NCBI GenBank assembly: GCA_947574055.1
Contig: CANPIC010000017.1
Span: 1 to 52,812 of the forward strand
Length of the DNA: 52,812 nucleotides
Source: an uncultured bacterium
Lineage (GTDB): Bacteria; Bacillota; Clostridia; Lachnospirales; Lachnospiraceae
Reading direction: 5' to 3'
Part shown: piece after piece, positions 35,465-44,779 of the stretch
Layout: each line of letters starts with the position of its first letter
How positions within the stretch are numbered: the first letter of the stretch is position 1
Translations under genes and position numbers: made by a program
The notes under the pieces: generated by a model
Database searches by the model: none
What the model saw: only the letters and a program-made list of their open reading frames with translations
What the model was told of the DNA's origin: nothing

Positions 35465-36217
35465 TTATTGAAGCATCAATCCTACCGGACAGTGATCAGA
35501 CCCCTGCACCTGCGTATAGATCATCGCATCCCTGAGACGCTCCCGCAGCGCCCGGGAAGCCAGAAAATAGTCGATCCGCCACCCCGCGTTCTTTTCCCTG
35601 GCCCGAAAGCGGTACGACCACCAGGAATATACCCCTTCTTTGTCAGGATAAAACACGCGATAGGTATCCAGAAAGCCGCTTTCCAGCAGGCGGCTGAATT
35701 TTTCCCGCTCTTCATCGGTAAACCCTGCGTTTTTATGGTTGGTAGCGGGATTTTTCAGATCAATCTCCGTATGCGCCACGTTCATATCCCCGCAGCAGAT
35801 GACCGGTTTCTTCTGCTCCAGCCCTTTCAGGTAAGCCAGAAACGCCTCTTCCCAGGACATCCGATAGGCAAGCCGTGCAAGCTGCTGCTGGGAATTAGGG
35901 GTATAGACTGTCACCAGATAAAAATCTTCATATTCGGCCGTAATCACCCTGCCTTCCCTGTCATGCACCGGGACTCCCAGTCCGTTTTGGACGGCAAGGG
36001 GTTTTGTCTTTGTCAGAATGGCCGTACCGGAATAGCCTTTTTTCTCGGCATAGTTCCAGTACATAAAATAATCCGGCAGATCCAAAGATATCTGCCCCTC
36101 CTGCAGCTTTGTCTCCTGCAGGCAGATCATATCGGGAGCTTCCTCTCTGACAAAGGCAGAAAAGCCTTTTCCTTCACAGGCCCGCAGCCCGTTTACATTC
36201 CATGAAATCAGTTTCAT
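35465..36217 (-). CDS. xth: Exodeoxyribonuclease III
   Basis: A 250-residue AP endonuclease/exonuclease of the ExoIII type for base-excision repair. Motifs in order: [45 protein letters not shown] and GSDHCPVGL. These carry the metal and catalytic residues. The start at 36217 (MKLISWN) has AGGAGAG upstream and begins the catalytic fold; a longer frame from 36244 is not needed. Confidence 0.95.
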   Translation of the reverse strand: MKLISWNVNGLRACEGKGFSAFVREEAPDMICLQETKLQEGQISLDLPDYFMYWNYAEKKGYSGTAILTKTKPLAVQNGLGVPVHDREGRVITAEYEDFYLVTVYTPNSQQQLARLAYRMSWEEAFLAYLKGLEQKKPVICCGDMNVAHTEIDLKNPATNHKNAGFTDEEREKFSRLLESGFLDTYRVFYPDKEGVYSWWSYRFRAREKNAGWRIDYFLASRALRERLRDAMIYTQVQGSDHCPVGLMLQ

Positions 36218-36264
36218 CAAAACTCTTCTCTCCTGTTTTATCATACTTTTGCGTCGGATAACGG

Positions 36265-37626
36265 TTACAGATGCAGCAGGCTGGCCGCGATCTGAAAATA
36301 GACCATCAGAGAAATGGCGTCCACAATAGTGGTAATAAAGGGACTGGCCATCACAGCCGGGTCAAAACCTGCCTTTTTGGCGAACATCGGCAGACTGCAG
36401 CCCACCAGCTTGGCAATAAAGACCGTTACTATCAGCGTCAGGCAGACCACAAGCGCCACCTGCATGCCCACTCTGTCCAGAAAGAGCAGCTTGACAAAGT
36501 TTGCCGCTGCCAGTGTCAGCCCGCAGAGAAGAGAGACGCGACATTCTTTCCAGATCACCTGCCCCATATCCCGAAATTCGATCTCCTTCAGGGACAGCCC
36601 GCGAATGATCGTAACACTGGCCTGTCCGCCCGCATTGCCCCCCGTATCCATCAGCATGGGGATAAACGCGGTCAGTACCACACAACTGCTCAGAGCATCT
36701 TCAAAAGAGGTGATGATCCTGCCTGTAAAGGTGGCAGAGATCATTAAGAGCAAAAGCCACGGAATACGCTTTTTCCATGTCTCGAAGATGCCTGTTTTCA
36801 TATAAGGCTTGTCCGACGGCACGATTGCTGCCATCTTTTCCATATCCTCTGTGGCCTCTTCCAGCAGGATATCCATAACATCATCCACGGTGATAATGCC
36901 CACAAGCCGGTTTTCATTATCCGTCACAGGCATGGAGGTAAAGTCATACTTCTGGAACTGCCTGGCAACCTCCTCCTGATCCATCAGCGTATGAAGGGAG
37001 ATCACGTTTTCATGCATGATATCTCCGATGACCGCATCGGGCTGGCTGAGCAGCAGATAGCGCAGTGCCACAGTCCCCACCAGTGTCCGCTTCCGGTCCA
37101 GCACATAGCAGATATTGATGGTTTCGCTGTCCACGCCTACCTTGCGTATCCGCTCTATGGCCTCCTGTACGGTGATATCATCTTTCAGATCCACATATTC
37201 CACTGTCATGATACTGCCCGCGCTGTCCTCCGGGTATCGCAGGAGATGGTTGATATCCCGCCTTGTCTCCGGACTGGCATTGGCCAGCAGCTTCTTCACG
37301 ATATTGGCCGGCATCTCTTCTAACAGGTCCGTGGCATCGTCAGCCATCAGATTATCAATAATGCCGGCGGCTTCCTTATCGGAAAGCGCAGTGATGATAA
37401 ACTGCTGGTTTTCCACTTCCAGATAGGAAAAGACATCGGCGGCGCTCGATTTTGGCAGGATGCGGAATACTTTCAGCAGATCCTCCTCATCCAGACTTTC
37501 GATAAATGCCGCGATATCCGCATCATTGATTTCCGCCAGATGCTGCCTGAGCCTGGTATACTGCTTTGTACCAAGCAGTTCCCGTAATTCTTCCATGATC
37601 TCTTTCAGTTCATCCACGCCATTCAC
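36265..37626 (-). CDS. mgtE: Magnesium transporter MgtE
   Basis: A 453-residue magnesium channel. An N-domain (about 1-130) is followed by two CBS domains, of which the second contains [15 protein letters not shown], and then five membrane helices with [14 protein letters not shown] and [16 protein letters not shown]. The N and CBS domains gate by magnesium. The frame begins with GTG at 37626, but a GTG at 37617 is better spaced from AAAGGCGG, so the start is uncertain by three codons. It starts 23 bp after the stop of yigZ, suggesting an operon. Confidence 0.94.
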   Translation of the reverse strand: MNGVDELKEIMEELRELLGTKQYTRLRQHLAEINDADIAAFIESLDEEDLLKVFRILPKSSAADVFSYLEVENQQFIITALSDKEAAGIIDNLMADDATDLLEEMPANIVKKLLANASPETRRDINHLLRYPEDSAGSIMTVEYVDLKDDITVQEAIERIRKVGVDSETINICYVLDRKRTLVGTVALRYLLLSQPDAVIGDIMHENVISLHTLMDQEEVARQFQKYDFTSMPVTDNENRLVGIITVDDVMDILLEEATEDMEKMAAIVPSDKPYMKTGIFETWKKRIPWLLLLMISATFTGRIITSFEDALSSCVVLTAFIPMLMDTGGNAGGQASVTIIRGLSLKEIEFRDMGQVIWKECRVSLLCGLTLAAANFVKLLFLDRVGMQVALVVCLTLIVTVFIAKLVGCSLPMFAKKAGFDPAVMASPFITTIVDAISLMVYFQIAASLLHL

Positions 37627-37648
37627 CCGCCTTTGCTTTTACCTGCTG

Positions 37649-38299
37649 TCACCGGAGGGGATACCAGGTAGCACAGAGCTTTTCCACCGCCGCCTTTGCG
37701 CCGGTCAGCTCCATGATCTCTCTGTGAATCCCTTCCTCTGCCTCTCCCGGCACAAGTATATGAAACTCCACCTTATCAGTATAAACCGTATCTTCCATAA
37801 TAATCTGCCGCCCGGCAAACAAATGCTGCAGCTTGCCGGTCATCCCGTAATCCACAGTCACCTTATAGCGCATGCCCAAACCCATGGCCACGATCTCACT
37901 GCCTGCCAGCGCCTGCTGTACCGCCTGCGTATAGGCCCGCACAAGTCCGCCCGTCCCCAGCAGTGTACCGCCAAAATAGCGGGTCACAACAGCCGCCACA
38001 TTGGTCAGCCCCGCGCCCCGCAGAGCCTCCAGCATGGGCCTGCCTGCCGTACCACTTGGCTCCCCGTCGTCGCTGCTGCGCGCAATCCCGCCTTCCCGCA
38101 GCAGATAGGCAAAGCAATTATGCCTGGCATCATAATATTTTTTGCGCACACTGTCAATAAAGGCAAGCGCCTCTTCTTCGGAACTCACAGGTTTCAGGGA
38201 GGCAATAAAACGGGATTTCTTTTCCACGATTTCGCCCATGCTCTCCCCTGCCAGTATATGGCAGCCGACTGCCTCTCTCTGCACTTCCTGCTTCTCCAT
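37649..38299 (-). CDS. yigZ: YigZ/IMPACT-family protein
   Basis: A 216-residue UPF0029/IMPACT protein. The N-domain carries EKKSRFIASLKPVSSEEEA, YDARHNCFAYLL, SDDGEPSGTAGRPMLE and YFGGTLLGTGGLVRAY, the family signature. A ferredoxin-like C-domain follows. Bacterial members have no settled role; a link to translation is inferred from eukaryotic IMPACT. GGAGG lies about 8 nt before the ATG. Confidence 0.93.
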   Translation of the reverse strand: MEKQEVQREAVGCHILAGESMGEIVEKKSRFIASLKPVSSEEEALAFIDSVRKKYYDARHNCFAYLLREGGIARSSDDGEPSGTAGRPMLEALRGAGLTNVAAVVTRYFGGTLLGTGGLVRAYTQAVQQALAGSEIVAMGLGMRYKVTVDYGMTGKLQHLFAGRQIIMEDTVYTDKVEFHILVPGEAEEGIHREIMELTGAKAAVEKLCATWYPLR

Positions 38300-38381
38300 C
38301 CGTCCGCCTCCCTCTCAGATCCTATGGAAACTCACATTTACTACGATCATATCACAGGCACTGGATAAAGTCTATTGATCT

Positions 38382-38410
38382 TTGACTTACTGTGTATACT
38401 TTGTTATAAT
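38382..38410 (+). promoter_or_regulatory. Promoter of the penicillin-binding protein
   Basis: TTGACT (38382-38387) and perfect TATAAT (38405-38410) are spaced 17 bp, about 72 bp before the ATG. Confidence 0.85.
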
Positions 38411-38481
38411 GTACGTCAGACTTGTAGTATACAGGCCAGAGCACGTATCAACATCTCATTCATGTTCAGGAGGCATGATTC

Positions 38482-41325
38482 ATGAATTATGGAAAAAAAG
38501 GAATACGAAAAAAGAAAAAGGCGCTCAACTCCACCTCTGCGAAGCTGGGGCGCAAATTTACCCTTTTCCTCATAAAGGCTGTCCTGGTAAGCATCATCGC
38601 GGTAGCTGTCATCGGGATCAGCGCCGGGATCGGCGTATTCAGGGGAATCCTCAGTTCGGCGCCCGATATTTCCCATATTGATGTTTCGCCCTCCGGATTC
38701 ACCACCTTTGTATACGATTCCGAAGGGCATGAACTGACCAAGCTGGTGGCGGCGGATTCCAACCGGATCCCGGTGACAATGGAGCAGATCCCCGAAGACC
38801 TGGCGCATGCCTTTGTAGCCATCGAGGATGCCCGTTTCTATGAACACAATGGGATTGATATAAAGGGTATCATCCGTGCAGGCTTTACTGCCATCAAAGA
38901 GCGGGATCTCTCGCAGGGCGCCAGCACCATCACCCAGCAGCTTCTGAAAAACAATGTCTTCGAAGGCTGGACCAATGAGACGACCATGCAGAGTATCAAG
39001 CGTAAGATCCAGGAACAGTATCTTGCCCTTGAACTGGAAAAAGTCATGGACAAGGATAAAATCCTCGAAAATTATATGAATACCATTAACCTGGGCCAGA
39101 ATACTCTGGGCGTACAGGCTGCTTCTCTGCGCTATTTCGGCAAACCCGTCTATGAACTCAAACTCTCGGAGTGCGCCGTGATCGCGGGCATCACCCAGAA
39201 TCCTTCCCGGTACAATCCCATCTCGCATCCGGAAGAAAATGTCAAGCGCCAGAAAAAAGTCCTGTCCGATATGCTGGAGCAGGGCTATATCACGCAGGAA
39301 GAATACGATGAAGCCATCGAAGACGATGTTTATTCCCGCATCCAGACAGTCAATGAGGAATCAGAAGATGATTCCGTATATACATACTTCGTGGATGCGC
39401 TCACACAGGATGTCCTGGATGATCTGGTCAATGTGGCCGGCTATAATGAGACCCAGGCTTACAACCTGTTATACAGCGGCGGTCTGAGTATTTATACCAC
39501 CCAGGACAGCGCTATTCAGGCTATCTGTGACGAGGCCTTTGCCAATCCGGATAATTTCCCGGAAAATACCAAATGGTATCTGAACTATGAACTGTCCATC
39601 AAAAAGGCAAACGGCGAAGTGGAAAATCACAGTTCGGAAATGTTAAAGGCGTATTTCAAACAGGAGAAGGGTTCTTTTAACCTGCTCTATGCCTCTCAGG
39701 AGGAGGCCTATGAGGGCATCGAAATTTACAAGCAAGCTGTGATGGAATCAGGCGATGAAGTCATAGGCGAGCATGTCTTTCTCACCCCGCAGCCGGAAGT
39801 CTCCATCACAGTGGAGGATCAAAATACTGGCTATGTAGTAGCCATGGTCGGCGGCAGGGGTGCCAAAGAAGCCAGCCGGACTCTGAACCGCGCCACTGAC
39901 ACCGCCCGCCAGCCCGGCTCCACCTTCAAAGTCGTCTCCACCTATGCGCCTGCGCTGGACAGCGCCGGTCTGACACTGGCCGATGTACAAAATGACGCGC
40001 CTTACGCCTATGCGGACGGACGGCCTGTCTCCAACTGGTACAGTTCCGGCTACCGGGGACTGTGTTCCCTGCGCGATGGTATCCGCGACTCTCTGAACAT
40101 CGTGGCAGTCAAGACACTGACACAGATCACGCCGCAGCTGGGCTACGATTATCTGATCAATTTCGGCTTTACCACCCTCAAGGACCGCTATGAGGTAAAC
40201 GGCAAGGTCTATTCCGATATTCAGCAGTCCCTTGCGCTGGGCGGTATCACGATGGGCGTCACCAACAAGGAACTGAATGCGGCTTATGCCACCATCGCCA
40301 ACGGCGGCACTTATTATAAACCGACCTTATATACCAAAGTGGTGGATCATGACGGCAAACTGATTCTGGACAACACCAAACCGCCGAGCCACCGCGTGAT
40401 CAAGGAGACGACCGCCTTCCTGCTGACCGATGCCATGGAGGATGTTGTCACATCCGGTACGGGAGGCTCTGTCAATTTCGGCAATATGGCCATCGCCGGC
40501 AAGACGGGAACCACTTCCGACTATAATGACGTGTGGTTCGCAGGCTATACGCCTTATTACACGGCTACCACCTGGGCCGGCTATGACAACAATACCAAAC
40601 TGTCCGGCGCAGAAAAGAATCTGGCTAAAGTACTCTGGCGGGCCGTTATGTCCAAGATCCACGAGGAACTGCCCAATCAGTCCTTTAACCGGCCTTCCGG
40701 CATCGTCAGCGCCACAATATGCAGCCAATCCGGAAGACTGGGAATCTCCGGCCTGTGTGACGGTTCTCTGCGCAGCGAATACTTCGCGGAGGGGACTGTG
40801 CCTTCGGAAAGCTGTGATGTGCACTATTCCGGTATGGTCTGTGCCTACAGTATGCTGCCTGCCTGCGATGAATGTCCATTCAGTATGGCGGGTACACTGA
40901 CCCTGCTGCCGGAACGTCTGGAGGGAAGCGGTGTCTCCAGGAAACAGGCACCCGCGGCAGACCCGGCCACTGACCCGCTGCAGACCGGAGAAGCGCCTCA
41001 GCTGGGCGCTAATGTGGAAAAATGTCCGCATAATGCGGAATTTATGGTACAGCCCGGCGTGGAACTGCTGATCGAACAGCAGCGTCAGGAAATGATTCTC
41101 AATGCAGCGCAAAACGGCATTGTCCTGCCGGAAAATATCACCAACCCGCTGGGGCTTCCGTCCGCACCGGAGTCTGGAATCATCCCCGGGATTCCGGGCC
41201 TGTCATTCCCGATCCCGGGCACAGGGACTACGGAGACGCCGACTCCAGAGACACCGGTTCCGACCCCGGAAACCCCGGTTACCCTGCCTCCTGCCGGTGA
41301 TACCGCGCCTACGCCGGGAATGTAA
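38482..41325 (+). CDS. Class A penicillin-binding protein (PBP1A-like)
   Basis: A 947-residue bifunctional murein synthase. A cytoplasmic basic end and one membrane helix (about 28-55) precede the GT51 glycosyltransferase domain, with catalytic E115 in AIEDARFYEH and GASTITQQLLKN. The transpeptidase domain has S480 in PGSTFKVV, SLN in DSLNIVAVK and K674-T675-G676 in AGKTGTTSD. A Cys-rich stretch follows (CSQSGRLGISGLC, CDECPF), then a Pro/Thr-rich tail of about 50 residues. It has its own promoter and terminator. AGGAGG lies 8 nt before the ATG. It is probably a main cell-wall polymerase; the long tail is unusual in composition but common in this group. Confidence 0.95.
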   Translation: MNYGKKGIRKKKKALNSTSAKLGRKFTLFLIKAVLVSIIAVAVIGISAGIGVFRGILSSAPDISHIDVSPSGFTTFVYDSEGHELTKLVAADSNRIPVTMEQIPEDLAHAFVAIEDARFYEHNGIDIKGIIRAGFTAIKERDLSQGASTITQQLLKNNVFEGWTNETTMQSIKRKIQEQYLALELEKVMDKDKILENYMNTINLGQNTLGVQAASLRYFGKPVYELKLSECAVIAGITQNPSRYNPISHPEENVKRQKKVLSDMLEQGYITQEEYDEAIEDDVYSRIQTVNEESEDDSVYTYFVDALTQDVLDDLVNVAGYNETQAYNLLYSGGLSIYTTQDSAIQAICDEAFANPDNFPENTKWYLNYELSIKKANGEVENHSSEMLKAYFKQEKGSFNLLYASQEEAYEGIEIYKQAVMESGDEVIGEHVFLTPQPEVSITVEDQNTGYVVAMVGGRGAKEASRTLNRATDTARQPGSTFKVVSTYAPALDSAGLTLADVQNDAPYAYADGRPVSNWYSSGYRGLCSLRDGIRDSLNIVAVKTLTQITPQLGYDYLINFGFTTLKDRYEVNGKVYSDIQQSLALGGITMGVTNKELNAAYATIANGGTYYKPTLYTKVVDHDGKLILDNTKPPSHRVIKETTAFLLTDAMEDVVTSGTGGSVNFGNMAIAGKTGTTSDYNDVWFAGYTPYYTATTWAGYDNNTKLSGAEKNLAKVLWRAVMSKIHEELPNQSFNRPSGIVSATICSQSGRLGISGLCDGSLRSEYFAEGTVPSESCDVHYSGMVCAYSMLPACDECPFSMAGTLTLLPERLEGSGVSRKQAPAADPATDPLQTGEAPQLGANVEKCPHNAEFMVQPGVELLIEQQRQEMILNAAQNGIVLPENITNPLGLPSAPESGIIPGIPGLSFPIPGTGTTETPTPETPVPTPETPVTLPPAGDTAPTPGM

Positions 41326-41375
41326 AAACTGACAGAAAAACGGCACAACCGCTCAGATGTTGTTGTCGCCGAAAC

Positions 41376-41427
41376 AAAAAACAGTATTGCAGGCAAATAC
41401 CATCCTATTGCCTGCAATACTGTTTTT
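41376..41427. terminator. Bidirectional terminator, long perfect stem
   Basis: ACAGTATTGCAGGCAA (41381-41396) pairs perfectly with TTGCCTGCAATACTGT over 16 bp, flanked by A and T runs, between convergent genes. Confidence 0.92.
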
Positions 41428-41453
41428 CTGTATCTTTGTACCTGTTTCTTTTT

Positions 41454-41732
41454 TTATTCTTTTCCGATGTTATTGATCTGCTCCCGCAGTGCTTCCGCAC
41501 CTGTCTGGGCATCCAGTATGGCCTTGCACTGTTCTCTGTACTCATTCTCTTCTTCATTTTTGTGGCTTTCAAAATAAGCCTTACCAATCTCCCGGTATTT
41601 CTGATCCATGACTTCTTCACAAGTGTGCAACATGTTTTTCAGTCTGGTCAGTTCTGCCAGTTCTTTGGCCTTTCTGCTGATGCCCTGACCGGTCTCGGTC
41701 ACAGTCTTTTCCAGTTTGTCAAATAGATTCAT
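41454..41732 (-). CDS. Small coiled-coil protein, zinc ribbon absent
   Basis: A 92-residue helical protein (MNLFDKLEKTVTETGQGISR and so on) of unknown function. It resembles the N-terminal coiled-coil part of Lachnospiraceae zinc-ribbon proteins, from memory, but ends before any Cys motif. TAGGAGG lies 5 nt before the ATG at 41732, which settles the start. The frame is open upstream to 42023 through the 102-bp repeats and would give a 189-residue form, but that start has no ribosome site. Confidence 0.75.
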   Translation of the reverse strand: MNLFDKLEKTVTETGQGISRKAKELAELTRLKNMLHTCEEVMDQKYREIGKAYFESHKNEEENEYREQCKAILDAQTGAEALREQINNIGKE

Positions 41733-41742
41733 ATGGGGCCTC

Positions 41743-41760
41743 CTATTTAGAGTTCCGCAT
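41743..41760 (-). other. Mini-ORF 3, truncated
   Basis: In the copy nearest the gene the frame reads MRNSK and stops at TAG, and the G of TAG begins the Shine-Dalgarno of the 92-residue gene. Translation could be coupled. Confidence 0.35.
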
Positions 41761-41802
41761 CTCCCCTCCTGCCGCCTTTTCACCCGCAACAGGCTCGGCT
41801 GT

Positions 41803-41862
41803 TCACTCATCCGTTCCTGTTGCCTGGCGGCCTCCGGTACGATGCTGTTTAGAGTTCCGCAT
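41803..41862 (-). other. Mini-ORF 2 of the 102-bp repeats
   Basis: The same 19-codon frame in the second copy, after AGGAGG at 4 nt. Confidence 0.35.
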
Positions 41863-41904
41863 CTTCCCTCCTGCCGCCTTTTCACCCGCAACAGGCTCGG
41901 CTGT

Positions 41905-41964
41905 TCACTCATCCGTTCCTGTTGCCTGGCGGCCTCCGGTACGATGCTGTTTAGAGTTCCGCAT
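41905..41964 (-). other. Mini-ORF 1 of the 102-bp repeats
   Basis: A 19-codon frame, MRNSKQHRTGGRQATGTDE, follows GGGAGG at 4 nt. Whether it is translated is unknown. Confidence 0.35.
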
Positions 41965-42036
41965 CTTCCCTCCCGCCAGCCGGCTTTGGGTACAATGCTG
42001 TTTTTAGTGTTAGTGCTATGCATCTGTGTGTCGGTC

Positions 42037-42600
42037 TTATTCCATTTCCCGGATGATTTCGTACAGGGAATGGTCTTTGATGTAGTTAAACAGATCTTTC
42101 ATCTCCTGCGGGGATACGACCATGCCGTCCCGTATCCAGACCATAAAGATAAAACCGAGAAATTCCGCGTAGTATCTGGCCAGTGTCTCATGGGACAAAA
42201 GTTTGTAGCGGGATACTTTGTCTCTGGAATATTCGCTGATAAAGTCCAGCAGTATCTCATACAGGCTGTCCTTGACAATGCTTTCGAAGGAATTTTGCCC
42301 CTGCAGGCGGTAAACGCGGCCATAAAATTCTTTGTCTTCCTGCATGCGTACAAAGATCAGGACGACAGCGTCATCCAGCATATCGTTCCGGATCAGGGGT
42401 TTGACCGGAAGGATGACTTCTGATTTGAAGATATACTCCAGAAGCTGATATTTATCCTGAAAATGGTTGTAAAAAGTAGGACGGATCACGCCTGCGCCTT
42501 CTGCAATCTCCTGTATGGTAATTTTTTCAATGGGAGTGCGTTTGGCCAGTTCTTTAAAACTTTCTATCAGTTTCTTTTCTACATTTTCCTTTCTGCGCAT
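42037..42600 (-). CDS. TetR/AcrR-family regulator
   Basis: A 187-residue one-component repressor-like protein. The helix-turn-helix domain is at residues 12-60 (KITIQEIAEGAGVIRPTFYNHFQDKYQLLEY), the TetR signature. The C-terminal ligand domain resembles dihydroxyacetone kinase-activator-type or TetR_C_7-like forms only loosely. Its ATG overlaps the xpt stop codon (TAATG) with GGAGG 6 nt upstream, so translation is coupled to xpt. The effector is unknown. Confidence 0.9.
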   Translation of the reverse strand: MRRKENVEKKLIESFKELAKRTPIEKITIQEIAEGAGVIRPTFYNHFQDKYQLLEYIFKSEVILPVKPLIRNDMLDDAVVLIFVRMQEDKEFYGRVYRLQGQNSFESIVKDSLYEILLDFISEYSRDKVSRYKLLSHETLARYYAEFLGFIFMVWIRDGMVVSPQEMKDLFNYIKDHSLYEIIREME

Positions 42601-43181
42601 TATGTCCTCCGGAATGTGATGGTCCCGGCAGCGGCATCCATGGATTCCACCACTGCCAGAGATTCCACGCGGATGCCTCTGCCGCGCAGCAGACTGCCCC
42701 CTTTCTGAAATCCTTTTTCAATGGCTATGCCTACGCCTTCCACGGTAGCACCTGCACTGTATACCAGTTCCAGCAGACCGTTTACGGCGCACCCGTTTGC
42801 CAGAAAATCGTCGATAATCAGCACATGATCTTCACTGGTCAGATATCGTTTGGATACTATGATATCATATTCTCTTTGATGCGTAAATGACCGTACCCGG
42901 GCCGTATATACATCATCGTCCAGATTGATACTGTGTGTTTTCCTGGCAAAGACGACCGGTACATGAAAATATTGCGCCGCTGCGCAGGCAATGCCGATAC
43001 CGGAAGCCTCTATCGTGAGGATTCTCGTTATAGCATCCCCGGGAAACAGGCGCCTGAATTCTTTCCCCATCTCGTTATAAAGTGCAATGTCAATCTGATG
43101 ATTTAAAAAGCTGTCTACTTTCAGCACATTGCCTTCTTTTACTCTTCCGTCTCTTATTATCCTCTCTTCCAGCAGCTTCAT
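42600..43181 (-). CDS. xpt: Xanthine phosphoribosyltransferase
   Basis: A 193-residue purine salvage enzyme making XMP from xanthine and PRPP. The N-terminus [20 protein letters not shown] and [15 protein letters not shown] are the Xpt signature, and the PRPP loop is [11 protein letters not shown]. It is the first gene of a pair with the TetR regulator. The leader after the predicted promoter is only about 45 nt, too short for the purine riboswitch that controls B. subtilis xpt, and no such aptamer was seen. GGAGGAAGG precedes the ATG. Confidence 0.95.
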   Translation of the reverse strand: MKLLEERIIRDGRVKEGNVLKVDSFLNHQIDIALYNEMGKEFRRLFPGDAITRILTIEASGIGIACAAAQYFHVPVVFARKTHSINLDDDVYTARVRSFTHQREYDIIVSKRYLTSEDHVLIIDDFLANGCAVNGLLELVYSAGATVEGVGIAIEKGFQKGGSLLRGRGIRVESLAVVESMDAAAGTITFRRT

Positions 43182-43232
43182 TCCCTTCCTCCTGTGTCCC
43201 TCTCTTTTTCCGCTTACATGCTGTCTGCTCTC

Positions 43233-43261
43233 ATACTATCATCCGGGAAAATGCTTTTCAA
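43233..43261 (-). promoter_or_regulatory. Probable promoter of xpt-tetR
   Basis: Minus-strand TTGAAA (43256-43261) and TAGTAT (43233-43238) are spaced 17 bp. Confidence 0.6.
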
Positions 43262-43384
43262 GCGTTTTTGAACTTTTTAAGAAGCAGAGTCAGCCGGATT
43301 TCATCTCCTGTCCGCCTGCCCATTTGCAAGTGCCGCAAAAAGATCAGCGGAGATGGCCGTGTCAGAATAGAAAGTCAAACCAAA

Positions 43385-43437
43385 TAAAAAAAGAACAGCC
43401 GGCATTTCCCCGAAGGGTCCTACCAGCTGCTCTTTCC
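43385..43437 (-). terminator. Terminator of the DUF3892 gene
   Basis: Minus-strand AAGAGCAGCTGG pairs with CCGGCTGTTCTT, followed by T7, about 25 bp after the stop codon. Confidence 0.85.
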
Positions 43438-43462
43438 TTATATTGGCTCCTTTTTATCCTGA

Positions 43463-43768
43463 TTATCCTGAAATAGAAGGAAGATGAGACAGGTTATTGT
43501 TCTCGCTGCCGTCGGGAATAGATTTGAGATATTCCGTATCCCGGCGGTGTGCCACACCCACACCTTTGATCTCGCCGTCTTTTGCCATCCGCACGCCTTC
43601 CTCCCGTTTAACAACCGAACCGTCGGAAAGCTGATAGCCGTCGACTTTTCCACTGTGTTTCACCAGTCCCACGATCTCTTTGGCGTCCGCCTTTGCCTGT
43701 GGTATCTCATCCAGCGTATTTCTGGCAAGCGCCGCGCCACTGTCTCTGTCATTTATTTTGTTTTCCAT
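43463..43768 (-). CDS. DUF3892 domain protein
   Basis: A 101-residue soluble protein. The core YQLSDGSVVKREEGVRMAKD, then GVGVAHRRDTEYLKSIPDG and the end ENNNLSHLP, matches DUF3892 proteins as I remember them. The role is unknown. It ends in a strong terminator and appears monocistronic. Confidence 0.85.
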   Translation of the reverse strand: MENKINDRDSGAALARNTLDEIPQAKADAKEIVGLVKHSGKVDGYQLSDGSVVKREEGVRMAKDGEIKGVGVAHRRDTEYLKSIPDGSENNNLSHLPSISG

Positions 43769-43929
43769 ATAGATATCCCCCGTGCCCGCCTTCTCGTATC
43801 ATGAACACCGAAACAGAGCGTTACGACATTCACCATCTCACGGCGGACGTATCGTTTTTTATGAGTATCCGGGGTTAGTATTCCCTTTTTTTCTGTCATC
43901 ATGCCGGAAAAATCTGACGTTTTTGATGG

Positions 43930-43958
43930 TTGAATTCTATGTGGCCGGCATGTATACT
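43930..43958 (+). promoter_or_regulatory. Probable promoter of the lipoprotein gene
   Basis: TTGAAT (43930-43935) and TATACT (43953-43958) are spaced 17 bp. Confidence 0.65.
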
Positions 43959-43998
43959 GAGGAAAAAGGGAAACAACGGTTTACGAGGTGTTCCACAG

Positions 43999-44745
43999 AT
44001 GAAAAAATTTCATGTACCTGTTATTCCATTATTCCTGTCCTTGTACCTGACCGGCTGCACTGCCGGTATCTCCGGACAGATGCAGGAACCGGCGGCAGAA
44101 AAGCCGCAGAATGTAACGATTGAAACAACGGCTGCTGTCGATCAGGCTCCGGAGACAGAGACCAAAGAGCCCTCTCTCCCCGGGCAGAATCCAGCTGCCG
44201 GGACTGATGATGCCAAGAAAGACGCAGAACAGAGCGGCGAAAACACTGTTGTCTATGAGCAGGGAGAGGTATATCTGTCCCTTGTCCTGCCTGACGGGTG
44301 GGACTATCAGATCAAAACCGCAGCCGACATGGAGCCAGGCACCGATCTCATGGCTTGTGCCATTGACTTCTGGCCCGTAACGTCTCCGGAAGCAGTCTTT
44401 CAGCTGGGGTATTGTCCGCAGTTCGGCATTTGCGGCACTGATCTCACAAGCCGCGAATTATCCTGGAACAGTGGTCTGAGCGGCCGGATGTATACCACCG
44501 AACAGTGGTCAGAAGAAGACTTTCTCTGGCTGACTGTTGTCTTTGACCTGCCGGAAAACAGAACCGGCAATCCTGCCGGCAGCGACACAAATACGCACCA
44601 TGACGGTGCGGACGGGGATTCTTCTGGCCGCCATGCAAAAGGCACCTATGTGATACTGGCCTCACCCAGGCTTTCCGTATGGGAAGAGATAGGTCCGACG
44701 TTCGAACAAATACTGGATTCTGTGATGGTCGGGCAGGAAAGATGA
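43999..44745 (+). CDS. Lipoprotein of unknown function
   Basis: A 248-residue lipoprotein. The signal MKKFHVPVIPLFLSLYLTGC has a lipobox (LTGC) for lipidation and cleavage by signal peptidase II. An acidic, Thr/Glu-rich linker of about 70 residues leads to a globular domain beginning EQGEVYLSLVLPDGWDYQI. A His/Asp-rich insert (NTHHDGADGDSSGRHAK) interrupts the end of that domain. No family was recognised. The start at 43999 is supported by GAGGTG 8 nt upstream. It has its own promoter, with no clear terminator. Confidence 0.8.
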   Translation: MKKFHVPVIPLFLSLYLTGCTAGISGQMQEPAAEKPQNVTIETTAAVDQAPETETKEPSLPGQNPAAGTDDAKKDAEQSGENTVVYEQGEVYLSLVLPDGWDYQIKTAADMEPGTDLMACAIDFWPVTSPEAVFQLGYCPQFGICGTDLTSRELSWNSGLSGRMYTTEQWSEEDFLWLTVVFDLPENRTGNPAGSDTNTHHDGADGDSSGRHAKGTYVILASPRLSVWEEIGPTFEQILDSVMVGQER

Positions 44746-44747
44746 AT

Positions 44748-44779
44748 CTTATGTCAGTTCTTATGTCAATCCTTATGTC
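44748..44779. repeat. Three 12-bp direct repeats
   Basis: CTTATGTC occurs at 44748-44755, 44760-44767 and 44772-44779, a 12-bp period. The array lies just after the lipoprotein stop and covers the end of the truncated recombinase. Confidence 0.9.

Larger units (their letters stand above)
41746..42000 (-). repeat. Three 102-bp tandem repeats with mini-ORFs
   Basis: Units begin at plus 41746, 41848 and 41950 (TTTAGAGTTCCGCATC). The first two are nearly identical and the third is truncated by a deletion. On the minus strand each holds GGAGGG, 3-4 nt and ATGCGGAACTCTAAA, opening a short frame. The period is a multiple of three, so the long frame in phase with the 92-residue gene also stays open. 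No CRISPR-like spacer pattern is present. Confidence 0.95.

Noticed and set aside
41746-42000. CRISPR array
   Set aside because: Units are contiguous 102-bp direct repeats with no unique spacers and no cas genes nearby.
41733-42023. A 189-residue form of the small coiled-coil protein
   Set aside because: The upstream ATG lacks a ribosome site, while the ATG at 41732 has TAGGAGG at 5 nt; the extra part is just the repeats.
43182-43384. Purine riboswitch before xpt
   Set aside because: No conserved aptamer loops are seen, and a good promoter lies too close to the gene to leave room.
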